Assembly: GCA_964586155.1 (NCBI GenBank)
Contig: CAZPHC010000034.1
Span: forward strand, 1 to 64,000
Reading direction: 5' to 3'
DNA: 64,000 bases
DNA from: SXNM01 sp964586155
GTDB taxonomy: Bacteria > Myxococcota_A > UBA9042
The notes below the pieces were generated by a model. The model was not told where the DNA came from, made no database searches, and saw only the letters and a list, made by a program, of their open reading frames with translations. Shown in pieces: positions 46,709 through 55,505 of the stretch. How positions within the stretch are numbered: the stretch's first letter is position 1; each line of letters starts with the position of its first letter. A program made the position numbers and the translations under genes.

Positions 46709-47985
46709 GGGCTCCTCCGAGGGACGATGGCGCGTTCACCGCGCAGCAGGGCGAGGCGCTCGCCCGTCGGGTGCAGCGCCGTGACAGCGTCGACCGCCGA
46801 GCGCACCGCGTCTTCGTGGCTGCCGATGTCCTGGGTCCAGTCGCCGCAGAACTGCAGCGCGTCGCGGCCCTGCAACGCCGCGATCGCCTTCTGCGCGACG
46901 AAATGGCCCGGGCTCACCAGCGGCAGCGTGTAATGGCTCCAATGGATGACGTCGCGCGGCTCGCGGCCCCAGATGTACGACGTGAAGATCTCGGCGCCGT
47001 CGCGCCAGCCGACCCAGGCGGTGACGGCGGCGGACTGGCCGTCGAAGTCCACGTGCACCGGCCGCCAATCGCGCCGCTGCGGGGGCATGAACGAGGCGTC
47101 GCGGTGCGTCGCCAGGCGCGCGCGGTACGACTCGAACCCGGCGAGCGCCTGCCGCTGGGCGTCGAGCCCCGGCACCGTCGCGAACAGCCGCTGCGCGTCG
47201 GCCGACCCCGTGGCGCAGATCAGGTGGTCGAAGGTGTGGGCATCGCCCTGGCTGTCGCGCAGGTGCCAGGTGCCGTCGGCGTCGCGCTCGATCGCCTGCA
47301 CCGCGTGGCCGATCAGGACGCTGGCGCGCTGCATCGACGCGGCGACCTGGGCGATGTAGTGGGCAGCACCGCGGGCGACCTGCATCCAGCGCACCCTTCG
47401 CAGCTGGGTCGGCCGGTGCAGCACCGGGTACTTGAGCACCGGATACGCCGCAAAATCGGCGCTGCGCTGCCACGGGCCGCCCCAGACGCCAAAGAGGAAG
47501 GGCTGGACGAACTCGGACCGCGCCTGCGCCGGGATGTCGAGGCCCGCGACGAACTCCCCGAGCGTCTGCGTCGCATCCTTGCCCGCGACCACGGCGACGC
47601 CGGCGCGGATCGCCTTGTCCATCGCCAACAGGTAGCGCAGCCGGCGTGGCTCGCGCAGCAGCTGCAGCACGGCGGACGGGCTCGACGGCGGCATCGACAC
47701 CGAGATGTCGAGCGCGCGGTTGGTGAAGGTGACCGCCATCGGCACGCGCTCGACTGCGACGTCGTGCAGCGCCAGCATCCGCAGCAGCAGCGGGTACATG
47801 CAGTCCGAGAACCAGGCGAAGCCGTCATCGCAGGGGTAGCTGCGGCCGTCGATCTCGACGCACGTCGTCTGCGCGTGGCCGCCGAGCACGGCGTTGCGCT
47901 CGAACAGCGTCACGTCATGGTCTTGCTCAAGCAGCCACGCCGCGGTCGTCCCCGCGCCGCCCGAGCCGATGATCCCGATGCGCAT
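46705..47985 (-). CDS. FAD-dependent oxidoreductase (amine-oxidase/desaturase superfamily)
   Basis: A 426-residue flavoprotein. The N-terminus MRIGIIGSGGAGTTAAWLL is the FAD Rossmann motif, continued by FERNAVLGGHAQT, the typical GG motif of amine-oxidase/phytoene-desaturase-type enzymes. ICATGSADAQRLF and FCGDWTQDIGSHEDAVRSA are the second dinucleotide and C-terminal FAD contacts. Relatives are found beside lipid genes (cyclopropane-fatty-acid type clusters), so a lipid substrate is plausible but not shown. The ATG at 47985 is followed downstream by a 4-bp-overlapping membrane gene; a promoter-like sequence lies 25 bp upstream. Confidence 0.8.
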   Translation of the reverse strand: MRIGIIGSGGAGTTAAWLLEQDHDVTLFERNAVLGGHAQTTCVEIDGRSYPCDDGFAWFSDCMYPLLLRMLALHDVAVERVPMAVTFTNRALDISVSMPPSSPSAVLQLLREPRRLRYLLAMDKAIRAGVAVVAGKDATQTLGEFVAGLDIPAQARSEFVQPFLFGVWGGPWQRSADFAAYPVLKYPVLHRPTQLRRVRWMQVARGAAHYIAQVAASMQRASVLIGHAVQAIERDADGTWHLRDSQGDAHTFDHLICATGSADAQRLFATVPGLDAQRQALAGFESYRARLATHRDASFMPPQRRDWRPVHVDFDGQSAAVTAWVGWRDGAEIFTSYIWGREPRDVIHWSHYTLPLVSPGHFVAQKAIAALQGRDALQFCGDWTQDIGSHEDAVRSAVDAVTALHPTGERLALLRGERAIVPRRSP

Positions 47986-48017
47986 CGCCCCCCCAGAGCC
48001 GATCGAGGCCCTCGGCG

Positions 48018-48044
48018 ATGGTACGCAAGGATGCGGATTGGCAA
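48018..48044 (-). promoter_or_regulatory. Sigma-70-like promoter of the FAD oxidoreductase gene
   Basis: Minus strand: TTGCCA (-35, 48044-48039, five of six), 15 bp, TACCAT (-10, 48023-48018, four of six), in an AT-richer stretch with AAATTTT. The spacing is on the short side. Confidence 0.4.
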
Positions 48045-48077
48045 ATTTTCTCGACGTTCCGGCAAGCCCCGTCCGGG

Positions 48078-49106
48078 TCAGGTCGTCGCGGCGAGCGCGG
48101 CGGTGATGCCGACCAGCCAGGCGACGGCCCAGACCCGGCGCCAACCGCGGTCGGGCAGCGACGCCGGGCGCGGCGGCGGCTGTGGCGTCGTGGGCTTGGG
48201 CCGGCTCAGGCGGGCCCACAGCTGCGCGCTGAAGGGGCTGCGCAGCTGCACGCCGAGGTCGAGGTCCGGGTAGCCGTCGGCGAGCGAGAAGGCGCCGATC
48301 GGTGACTCGTCGCCGGGACGGGGCTCGACGTAGCTGCCGAACAGCTGGTCGAACAGGGTCGTGATGTTGCCGTAGTTGCCGTTCTCGTCGGGGCGGATGC
48401 TGTGGTGGACGGCGTGGTGGTCGGCGAACGGGATGAGCCAGTTGAGCACGCCGCCGCGGGTCTCGGCGCCGAGGTGGTGGATGCCGCCGATGATCGCGGC
48501 GAAGCAGGCGCCGGCCTCGAGCGCCACCAACGGCGCGCCCAGCGCGGCGAGCAGGGTGAAGCCGACCAGGCCAAAGACGACGACGTCGACGGGGTGGACC
48601 TGCGCACCCATCCAGAAGTCGTAGTAGCGCGGCGCGTGGTGCACGCTGTGCAGCCGCCACGGCAGGCTCCAGGCGACCAGCGTATGTTCGGCCCGATGCC
48701 ACCAATAGCTCGTCAGGTCCGTGAGGATGATGACCAGCCAGAGGTCCATCGCCGGGCTCGTCTGCGGCCAGAGCGACGTCGTGCCGAGCCGGTCGCCGAG
48801 CCAGCGCGCCGTCGGCACCAGGACCAGCGACGGCAGCGCGACCGCGACCGCCGGCGAGACGAAGCCGTTGTAGAACAGGATGACGTGCCAGGAGCCCGCG
48901 GGGCGCGCTTGCAGGCGGCGGTTGGGCAGCCAGGTCTCGAGCGAGATCGTCAGCGTCACCATCATGGCGAGCAGGCAGAGCGAGGCGCCGAGCATCGGCA
49001 CGCCCGCGCCGACCAGCGCGAACCAGACCGGCAGGCATGCTGCGACGAACAGCGGGGTCGCGAAGCGGGCGACGATGTTGCCAATCGGGCCGAGGCTGGG
49101 GGTCAC
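48078..49106 (-). CDS. Sterol desaturase / fatty acid hydroxylase family membrane enzyme
   Basis: A 342-residue protein with several membrane helices and the four-part histidine set of the diiron fatty-acid-hydroxylase superfamily: H137-RAE-H141, H153-SV-H156-H157, the HH at 210-211, and HHAVHH at 230-235. Such enzymes hydroxylate or desaturate sterols, fatty acids, carotenoids or ether lipids. Placed one gene before an FAD oxidoreductase on the same strand, it may act on the same lipid, which is an inference. GTG 49106 is preferred (GGAG 9 bp upstream) over GTG 49160. Divergent from the exported pirin. Confidence 0.85.
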   Translation of the reverse strand: MTPSLGPIGNIVARFATPLFVAACLPVWFALVGAGVPMLGASLCLLAMMVTLTISLETWLPNRRLQARPAGSWHVILFYNGFVSPAVAVALPSLVLVPTARWLGDRLGTTSLWPQTSPAMDLWLVIILTDLTSYWWHRAEHTLVAWSLPWRLHSVHHAPRYYDFWMGAQVHPVDVVVFGLVGFTLLAALGAPLVALEAGACFAAIIGGIHHLGAETRGGVLNWLIPFADHHAVHHSIRPDENGNYGNITTLFDQLFGSYVEPRPGDESPIGAFSLADGYPDLDLGVQLRSPFSAQLWARLSRPKPTTPQPPPRPASLPDRGWRRVWAVAWLVGITAALAATT

Positions 49107-49238
49107 GCGTGCGGCTCCAGTCGGTGGGCGCGCCGCAGCCTGCCCGTCCTCCGCGGCCACCGCAAGGATTCGTCACCGCGTGTTCGCGAGACTGCGGGGC
49201 GTTCGCCGCGCGACGCCGCCGCCGCCGGTTGCGACTGG

Positions 49239-49256
49239 AACGAAGGTGCCTTCGTT
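49239..49256. promoter_or_regulatory. Palindromic operator candidate between desaturase and pirin genes
   Basis: AACGAAGG-TG-CCTTCGTT: two perfect 8-base arms with a 2-base centre, in the 250-bp divergent gap. The length and position are those of a dimeric repressor site that could control both genes. No regulator gene is next to it. Confidence 0.4.
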
Positions 49257-49356
49257 GCGGCTTCGGCAACAATCTGTTCGGCGCCCACGCCGCTGCGCGC
49301 CGCGGAGAATCCGCTATCGTGGTGGTGGTTGGCGCGTCGGCGCCGAGGAGGCCACC

Positions 49357-50433
49357 ATGGATCGCAGGGAGTTCACCAAGGTCGCGGGCGTCACCGCGGT
49401 CGCGCTGGCCGCGGGCAAGGTCGGGGTCGATTGGGCCGACGCGCAGGGGGGTGCGGTGGCTGCGACGCCCACGCAGCTGCCGCCGACGGCCGTCCCCGCC
49501 GCCCAGGTCGGCGCCCAGGCCGCAACCGGCCAGGCCGCAGCCGCGCCGGCCGCTCCGGCGCAGATCCGCCCGCTGGCCAGGCGCATCACCTCGCAGCGGA
49601 CGATGGAGGGCGCCGGCTTCCCGGTGCGGCGGCCCTTCCCGACCGCGGCGATGCGCAACTTCGACCCCTTCGTGCTGCTCGACGAGATGGGGCCGATCGA
49701 CTGGGCTCCGGGCAAGGCGCTCGGCGCGCCCGACCACCCGCACCGAGGCTTCGAGACGGTCTCGTACATCCTGCAGGGCGGCGTCGAGCACGCCGACTCG
49801 CTCGGCCACCGCGGCAGCCTGCGTGCCGGTGACGTGCAGTGGATGACGGCGGGTCGCGGCATCGTCCACGCCGAGATGCCGCCGGCCGAGATGCGCGCCG
49901 CCGGCGGGCGCATGCACGGCTTCCAGATCTGGGTGAACCTGCCGCGGCGGCTGAAGATGACCGAGCCACGCTACCAGGAGGTGCTCGGCAGCGACTTCCC
50001 GGAGGCGCGCACGGCCGACGGCCTGGCCAAGGTGCGCGTGATCGCGGGCAGCGCGCTCGGCGTCGACGCCCGCATCGACGTGCATACGCCGATCGTCTAC
50101 CAGCATTGGGTGCTGCAGCCGGGCGCCTCGGTCGACCAGCCGATCGGCGCCGACCACAACGCCTGCCTCTACGTCTTTGGCGGCGCCGGCAGCGTCGGCA
50201 GCGAGCGCGCGCCGGTGGCCGACGGCGAGATGGCGATCTTCGGCGCCGGAAACACGGTGCGCATGGAGGTGCCGGCGACGGCCACCGCGCCGATGCAGGC
50301 GCTGCTGCTCGCCGGCGTGCCCCACGGCGACCCGATCGTGCAATACGGCCCGTTCGTGATGAACAGCATGGACGAGATCAAGCAGGCCTTCGTCGACTAT
50401 CGCTCGGGCAAGATGGGCCAGATCCCCGGTTGA
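49357..50433 (+). CDS. Tat-exported pirin-family cupin
   Basis: A 358-residue protein. MDRREFTKVAGVTAVALAAG is a twin-arginine signal (RREFTK), followed by a ~45-residue Ala/Pro/Gln linker. The rest is a two-cupin pirin: H127-P-H129 in DHPHRGFET, then H171-A-E173, the same spacing as iron ligands His56/His58/His101/Glu103 of human pirin. Pirins are usually cytoplasmic; quercetinase or redox-sensor activity is known for some. Export in a folded, metal-loaded state through Tat would explain the signal. GAGGAGG lies 7 bp before the ATG. A 34-residue Lys-rich protein gene follows. Confidence 0.88.
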   Translation: MDRREFTKVAGVTAVALAAGKVGVDWADAQGGAVAATPTQLPPTAVPAAQVGAQAATGQAAAAPAAPAQIRPLARRITSQRTMEGAGFPVRRPFPTAAMRNFDPFVLLDEMGPIDWAPGKALGAPDHPHRGFETVSYILQGGVEHADSLGHRGSLRAGDVQWMTAGRGIVHAEMPPAEMRAAGGRMHGFQIWVNLPRRLKMTEPRYQEVLGSDFPEARTADGLAKVRVIAGSALGVDARIDVHTPIVYQHWVLQPGASVDQPIGADHNACLYVFGGAGSVGSERAPVADGEMAIFGAGNTVRMEVPATATAPMQALLLAGVPHGDPIVQYGPFVMNSMDEIKQAFVDYRSGKMGQIPG

Positions 50434-50522
50434 CCTCGCGGGCGTTCGGGGCATCGCGTTGCGCCGAACTCTGGTACGGTGATGGCCGCTCATTCGCGGG
50501 CGACACCACACCAGGGGCCCCG

Positions 50523-50627
50523 ATGACCAAGGGAATGGACACCAAGAAGACCGACAAGAAGGCTGCGCTCAAGACGCCCAAAGAGAAGAAGGCGGCCAAG
50601 GCCGAGAAGAAGAAGCTCGCGAAGTAG
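50523..50627 (+). CDS. 34-residue Lys/Ala-rich basic protein
   Basis: The translated peptide is MTKGMDTKKTDKKAAL followed by KTPKEKKAAKAEKKKLAK: 14 of 34 residues are Lys, with Ala, Thr and Glu the rest and no hydrophobic core. It looks like a histone H1-tail-like nucleic-acid-binding peptide. AGGGG precedes the ATG by about 5 bp. It lies 90 bp after the pirin gene in a short gap, so it could be easily missed. Not recognised; whether it is expressed needs data. Confidence 0.5.
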   Translation: MTKGMDTKKTDKKAALKTPKEKKAAKAEKKKLAK

Positions 50628-50634
50628 GCCGTCG

Positions 50635-51951
50635 CTACAGATCGAGCCGAGCGCGGTAGATGCGCGTCTGGCCGAGCTGGCCCTGCAGCCACTTGATGTC
50701 GAGGCGGGACGGATCGTCGAGCGGCGAGGTGTAGTTGTAGACGGTGAACGCGCGCTCGTCGCCGGCGATCGGCAGGGCGCTGGCGAAGCAGGTGTCGCCG
50801 GCCGAGGGCAGGTCGAGCACGAACGAGACGGTCTTGGTCTTGGAGTCGACCCGCCACAGCGCGCAGCGCTTGCCGACGGACCACCAGGCGAGCTGGTACT
50901 TGGTGTAGACGTCCGCGATGGTTTTGGCCGGCTCGCCGAGGTCGAACAGGCCGTCGTGGCCCAGGCTGCGGCGGCCGATCAGCCAGCTCTGGCCGGCGGC
51001 GCGCAGCATCAGCGGCGAGTCGTATTTGCGTGGATCGTGGGCGCAGCTCCAATCGGCCCAGGCGCCCGGCTCGGCGCGGCAGACCCAGGCGCCGAAGCAG
51101 ATGCCCTGCGCGCTGCCGTGGCAGTCGCCGACCTCGCCGGCCTCGTTGCGGATGACCGCGACCAGGGCGCCGTCGTCCTCGATGGCGAAGTCCGCCTCGG
51201 AGCCGCCGCCCTCGCGGAGCACCGGCTTGCCGGGCACCAGCGCCGTCCAGGTCCAGCCGTCGCTGGTCGTCAGCAGCTGGACGCGGATCTTGCCGCCGCC
51301 GCTGGCGTAGACGTTCTCGCCGCCGTCGTAGCCGATCATGACCGGCCGGCCATCGGCCAGCACGCGGATCCGCCACGGGATGAAGCCGCCGTTGCCGAGG
51401 TCGAGCACCTTCTTGGGCCCGTCCCACTGGCCGACGCCTTTGTACTCGGCCGCGCGCGCACCCTGCGGCTCGAAGTCGGCCGGGTCCTTGCCGAGCACGC
51501 CGAAGTAGAGCCACAGCCGCCCCTGCCAGGCCAGAAAGCGCGGCTCGCGCAGGTCGGTGCCCATGGCGAAGTGGCCCTCGTAGCGCCACTGGCTCTGGTC
51601 CTGCGAGCTGACGACCCAGAGCACCGTGCCGGGGCTGGCGAAGTGGTTCTCGCTGGTGCGGAAGGCGAGGAAGACGCGGCCCTGGTGCTCGGCGACGTCG
51701 AGGTTGTTGTTGCTGCCGCCGAGCGTGACCTCGGCTGGCAGCCCCGCGCTCGGCACGACCCACGAAAGACCCGAGATCGCGGGCTCGTCGCTGCCGTCGG
51801 TCGTCGCGTCGGTCGTCGCGTCGGTCGTCGCGTCGGTCGTCGCGTCGGTCGTCGCGTCGTCGTTCGTGCCCGCACAGGCGCTGGTCGCGAGCCCAGCCAA
51901 CACCACCAGGGGCGCCAGCAGGTTCGCGAGGGGCGTCGACGTCCGCGTCAT
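50635..51951 (-). CDS. Lipoprotein with beta-propeller (sialidase/glycosidase-like) fold
   Basis: A 438-residue lipoprotein (lipobox TSAC, Cys26). A DATT-repeat linker is followed by a beta-propeller of sialidase/five-bladed glycosidase type: repeated blocks such as GRVFLAFRTSEN, SQDQSQWRYEGHFA, REPRFLAWQGRLWLYFG, and ADGRPVMIGYDGGEN. The catalytic residues of a given family cannot be assigned. It starts 8 bp after the stop of the glutaryl-CoA dehydrogenase gene, so they are probably co-transcribed, though no functional link is evident. Confidence 0.72.
   Translation of the reverse strand: MTRTSTPLANLLAPLVVLAGLATSACAGTNDDATTDATTDATTDATTDATTDGSDEPAISGLSWVVPSAGLPAEVTLGGSNNNLDVAEHQGRVFLAFRTSENHFASPGTVLWVVSSQDQSQWRYEGHFAMGTDLREPRFLAWQGRLWLYFGVLGKDPADFEPQGARAAEYKGVGQWDGPKKVLDLGNGGFIPWRIRVLADGRPVMIGYDGGENVYASGGGKIRVQLLTTSDGWTWTALVPGKPVLREGGGSEADFAIEDDGALVAVIRNEAGEVGDCHGSAQGICFGAWVCRAEPGAWADWSCAHDPRKYDSPLMLRAAGQSWLIGRRSLGHDGLFDLGEPAKTIADVYTKYQLAWWSVGKRCALWRVDSKTKTVSFVLDLPSAGDTCFASALPIAGDERAFTVYNYTSPLDDPSRLDIKWLQGQLGQTRIYRARLDL
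51796..51855 (-). repeat. 12-bp tandem repeat, five units, coding
   Basis: Five perfect copies of GTCGGTCGTCGC on the + strand, encoding the TTDA/DATT linker of the propeller lipoprotein. Perfect identity suggests recent expansion and possible length variation. Confidence 0.85.
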
Positions 51952-51959
51952 CGTCGGCT

Positions 51960-53159
51960 CTAGTTGGCGAACGCCGCGATGCCGGTCTGGGCACGGCCCA
52001 AGATCAGCGCGTGGATGTCGTGCGTGCCCTCGTAGGTGTTGACCGATTCGAGGTTGCAGACGTGGCGCATGACGTGGAACTCGTCGACGATGCCGTTGCC
52101 GCCGTGCATGTCGCGGGCGGTGCGGGCGATCTCGAGCGCCTTGCCGCAGCTGTTGCGCTTGATCAGCGAGACCATCTCGGGCGTCGACTTGCCCGCGTCC
52201 ATCAGCCGGCCGACGCGCAACGTCGCGTGCAGCGCCAGCGTGATCTCGGTCTGCATGTCGGCGAGCTTCTTCTGGATCAGCTGGTTGGCTGCGAGCGGGC
52301 GGCCGAACTGCGTGCGGTCGAGGGTGTACTGGCGGGCGGCAAACCAGCAGGCCTCGGCGGCGCCCATCGCGCCCCAGGCGATGCCGAAGCGGGCGCGGTT
52401 GAGGCAGCCGAACGGGCCCTTGAGGCCGCGGATGTCCGGGAAGGCGTTGGCCTCGGGGACGAAGACGTCGTCCATCACGATCTCGCCGGTGATCGAGGCC
52501 CGCAGCGACATCTTGCCCTTGATCTCCGGGGCGCTCAGGCCGGCCATGCCCTTCTCGAGCACGAAGCCGCGGATCTCACCGGCGTCGTCCTTGGCCCAGA
52601 CGACGAAGACGTCGGCGATCGGCGAGTTGGTGATCCACATCTTGCGGCCGGTGACGCGGTAGCCGCCGTCGACCGCGACCGCGCGCGTCTCCATGCTGCC
52701 CGGATCGGAGCCGTGGTCGGGCTCGGTCAGGCCGAAGCAGCCGACCAGCTCGCCTTTGGCCAGGCCGGGAAGAAAACGCTGGCGCAGCTCCTCGGTGCCG
52801 TAGGCGTGGATCGGGTGCATCACCAGCGAGGACTGCACGCTCATCGCCGAGCGGTAGCCCGAGTCCACGGCCTCGACCTCGCGGGCGACCAGGCCGTAGG
52901 CGACGTAGCTCAGGCCGGCGCAGCCGTAGCCGTCGATGGTGCAGCCGAGCAGGCCGAGCTCGCCCATCTCGCGCATGATCTCGCGGTCGAAGTGCTCGCG
53001 GCGCGTGGCCTCGACGACGCGGGGCAGCAGCTTGTCCTGGCAGTAGTCGTGCGCGGTCTTCTGGACCATCCGCTCGATGTCGGTGAGCTCGTCGGTGAGC
53101 CGCAGCGGGTCGCTCCAGACGAATCGGGCCTTGTCGGCGGGGGCGGTGCTCTTGGCCAT
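51960..53159 (-). CDS. gcdH: Glutaryl-CoA dehydrogenase (acyl-CoA dehydrogenase family)
   Basis: A 399-residue flavoenzyme. LVGCFGLTEPDHGSDPGSM is the FAD/substrate motif, GRKMWITNSPIADVFVVWAK the middle-domain signature, and NTYEGTHDIHALILGR carries the catalytic Glu (YEGTHDI), the arrangement of glutaryl-CoA dehydrogenases, which also decarboxylate the product to crotonyl-CoA. It belongs to lysine/tryptophan degradation. The ATG at 53159 has AGGAG 9 bp upstream; earlier in-frame codons read a low-complexity Arg/Pro tail. It is followed by the propeller lipoprotein. Confidence 0.92.
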   Translation of the reverse strand: MAKSTAPADKARFVWSDPLRLTDELTDIERMVQKTAHDYCQDKLLPRVVEATRREHFDREIMREMGELGLLGCTIDGYGCAGLSYVAYGLVAREVEAVDSGYRSAMSVQSSLVMHPIHAYGTEELRQRFLPGLAKGELVGCFGLTEPDHGSDPGSMETRAVAVDGGYRVTGRKMWITNSPIADVFVVWAKDDAGEIRGFVLEKGMAGLSAPEIKGKMSLRASITGEIVMDDVFVPEANAFPDIRGLKGPFGCLNRARFGIAWGAMGAAEACWFAARQYTLDRTQFGRPLAANQLIQKKLADMQTEITLALHATLRVGRLMDAGKSTPEMVSLIKRNSCGKALEIARTARDMHGGNGIVDEFHVMRHVCNLESVNTYEGTHDIHALILGRAQTGIAAFAN

Positions 53160-53199
53160 GGCGGCAATCTCCTGTGGCCGGGGGCGTCCGGCGGCCGGC

Positions 53200-53228
53200 A
53201 GGCTAGAAGCCTGTCGGGGCCTTGGCAA
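53200..53228 (-). promoter_or_regulatory. Sigma-70-like promoter of gcdH
   Basis: Minus strand: TTGCCA (-35, 53228-53223, five of six), 17 bp, TAGCCT (-10, 53205-53200, three of six). The -10 overlaps a CAGGCT-AGA-AGCCTG inverted repeat (53199-53213), a possible operator. Confidence 0.4.
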
Positions 53229-53329
53229 CCGGGATCGCCGAAGGGCGCGACGTTGACGGCCCCCGGCGGCTCCGGCAAGGTCGCGCGCGCCTCGCGCTCC
53301 GGTCGAGGCAGCCACGGGGAAGACCAACA

Positions 53330-55375
53330 ATGACAACGACGATCGCCAACGCGCCTGCCTCCATTGGGGCCGATTCGGCCGCTTCCATCACCGTCACGCT
53401 GCCGGACGGCACGACCCGCGTCGTGCCGCGCGGGACGACGCCGGCGCAGATCGCCGCGGAGATCGGGCCCGGGCTGGCCAAGGCGGCGCTGGCGGCCAAG
53501 GTCGACGGTGAGCTGCGCGACATCACGCGGCCGCTGCTGGGCGACGTCGCGCTGGCGCTGGTCACGGCCCGCGACGAGGCCGACGCGCTCGAGCTGGCGC
53601 GCCACGACTTCGCCCACATCCTGGCCGAGGCGGTGCAGAACCTCTTCCCCGGCACGCAGATCACCTTCGGCCCGGCGACCGAGGACGGCTTCTACTACGA
53701 CTTCGCGCCCAAGGAGCGGCCCTTCACCGACGACGACCTGCCGACGATCGAGGCCGAGATGCGGCGCATCATCGCCGCCGACAAGCCGCTGCGGCGCGAG
53801 GTCTGGGAGCGCGACGCCCTGATCCAGCGCTGGCGCGACAGCGGCGAGACGTTCAAGGCCGAGTGGGCCGCCGAGCTGCCGCCGGGCGACGAGATCAGCG
53901 TCTACTGGTCCGGCAGCGACTGGATGGACATGTGCCGCGGCCCGCACCTCGCCTCGACCGGCAAGCTCGACCCGGCCGCGTTCAAGCTGACGCGGGTCTC
54001 GGGCGCGTACTGGCGCGGCGATCAGCGCAACCCGCAGCTCTCGCGCATCTACGGCACCGGCTGGCTGAACAAGAAGCAGCTCGCCGACCACCTCGCCCGC
54101 CTCGAGGAGGCCGCCAAGCGCGATCACCGCCGCATCGGCCACGAGATGGACCTGTTCCACCTGCAGAGCGAGGCGCAGGGCTCGGTGTTCTGGCATCCCA
54201 AGGGCTTCTTGATGTGGCGCCAGATCGAGTCGTACCTGCGCCGCCGCCTCGACGCCGCCGACTACCGCGAGGTCAAGACGCCGCAGCTGATGGACGCGCG
54301 GCAGTGGGAGGCGTCGGGCCATTGGGGCAAGTACCGCGAGAACATGTTCGCCGTGCCAGACGAGGTGCCCAGCGCCGACGAGGACAAGCCCGTGCTCTCG
54401 GGCCAGGCGTCGCTGATGGCGCTCAAGCCGATGAACTGCCCGGCGCACGTGCTGATCTTCCGCCAGGGCATCAAGAGCTACCGCGACCTGCCGATCCGCC
54501 TCGCCGAGTTCGGCTGCTGCCACCGCAACGAGCCGCACGGCGCGCTGCACGGCATCATGCGGGTGCGCCAATTCACCCAGGATGACGCGCACATCTTCTG
54601 CCGCCAGGACCAGATCGTCGACGAGGTGCGCGACTTCTGCAACCTGCTCGACGTCATCTACCAGGACTTCGGCTTCTCGAACTACGCGATCAAGCTGGCG
54701 TTGCGCCCCGAGAAGCGCTTCGGCACCGACGAGATGTGGGATCGCGCCGAGGCCGACCTGCGCAACGCCGTCGCCGCCACCGGCCGCGCCACGCCCGAGC
54801 ACGGCTGGGAGGAGCTGCCCGGCGAAGGCGCGTTCTACTCGCCCAAGCTCGAGTTCCACCTGACCGACGCCATCGGCCGCACCTGGCAATGCGGCACGAT
54901 CCAGCTCGACTACGTGCTGCCCGAACGCCTGGACGCCAGCTACATCGGCGAGGATGGCCAGCGCCACCGCCCGGTCATGCTGCACCGCGCGATTCTGGGC
55001 ACGTTCGAGCGCTTCCTCGGCATCCTGATCGAGCACCACGCCGGCCGCTTCCCGCTCTGGCTGGCGCCGGTGCAGGCCGTGGTCGCGACCATCGTCTCGG
55101 ACGCCAACGACTACGCCGAGGAGGTCGTGCGCCAGCTGCGGGCCGCCGGCGTGCGCGTCGACATCGACCTGCGCAACGAGAAGATCAACTACAAGGTGCG
55201 CGAGCACAGCCTGGCCAAGGTCGCGAACATCCTGGTCGTCGGCAAGCAAGAGGCCGAGAAGCAGACCGTGGCGCTGCGCCGGCTCGGCGAGCAGCAGCAG
55301 CAGTTCCTGTCGCTCGACGCCGCGATCGCGCTGCTCAAGACCGAGGCGCTGCCGCCGGACCTGCGCCCGTCTTGA
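53330..55375 (+). CDS. thrS: Threonine-tRNA ligase
   Basis: A 681-residue class II synthetase, somewhat longer than E. coli (642) because of an N-terminal extension before the TGS domain (~18-80). H92-DFA-H96 marks the editing/second additional domain, WMDMCRGPH and QDDAHIFC the catalytic/zinc parts (Cys of MNCPAH and His of DAHIFC), VMLHRAILGTFERF motif 3, and the last ~110 residues are the anticodon-binding domain (LWLAPVQAVV...). The ATG at 53330 has GGGGAAG 9 bp upstream. No infC/rplT follows, unlike the usual enterobacterial arrangement; instead the mosaic repeat array begins 12 bp after the stop. Confidence 0.97.
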   Translation: MTTTIANAPASIGADSAASITVTLPDGTTRVVPRGTTPAQIAAEIGPGLAKAALAAKVDGELRDITRPLLGDVALALVTARDEADALELARHDFAHILAEAVQNLFPGTQITFGPATEDGFYYDFAPKERPFTDDDLPTIEAEMRRIIAADKPLRREVWERDALIQRWRDSGETFKAEWAAELPPGDEISVYWSGSDWMDMCRGPHLASTGKLDPAAFKLTRVSGAYWRGDQRNPQLSRIYGTGWLNKKQLADHLARLEEAAKRDHRRIGHEMDLFHLQSEAQGSVFWHPKGFLMWRQIESYLRRRLDAADYREVKTPQLMDARQWEASGHWGKYRENMFAVPDEVPSADEDKPVLSGQASLMALKPMNCPAHVLIFRQGIKSYRDLPIRLAEFGCCHRNEPHGALHGIMRVRQFTQDDAHIFCRQDQIVDEVRDFCNLLDVIYQDFGFSNYAIKLALRPEKRFGTDEMWDRAEADLRNAVAATGRATPEHGWEELPGEGAFYSPKLEFHLTDAIGRTWQCGTIQLDYVLPERLDASYIGEDGQRHRPVMLHRAILGTFERFLGILIEHHAGRFPLWLAPVQAVVATIVSDANDYAEEVVRQLRAAGVRVDIDLRNEKINYKVREHSLAKVANILVVGKQEAEKQTVALRRLGEQQQQFLSLDAAIALLKTEALPPDLRPS

Positions 55376-55386
55376 GGTCGTGGGGC

Positions 55387-55490
55387 GTCTGCCAGGCGTC
55401 TGCCAGGCGTCTGGCACCTCGCCGTCTGGCACCTCGCCGTCTGCAAGGCGTCTGGCACCTCGCCGTCTGCGAGGCGTCTGGCACCTCGCC
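55387..55490 (+). repeat. Mosaic array of the dispersed palindromic element
   Basis: Eight modules in the order A-A-B-B-A-B-A-B: A is GTCTGC(C/A/G)AGGC (11 bases; 55387, 55398, 55439, 55465) and B is GTCTGGCACCTCGCC (15 bases; 55409, 55424, 55450, 55476). A plus B is the 26-base unit seen singly at 3188. It fills the gap between thrS and the convergent channel gene. Confidence 0.85.
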
Positions 55491-55505
55491 GGGCAGCGCG
55501 CGGCC

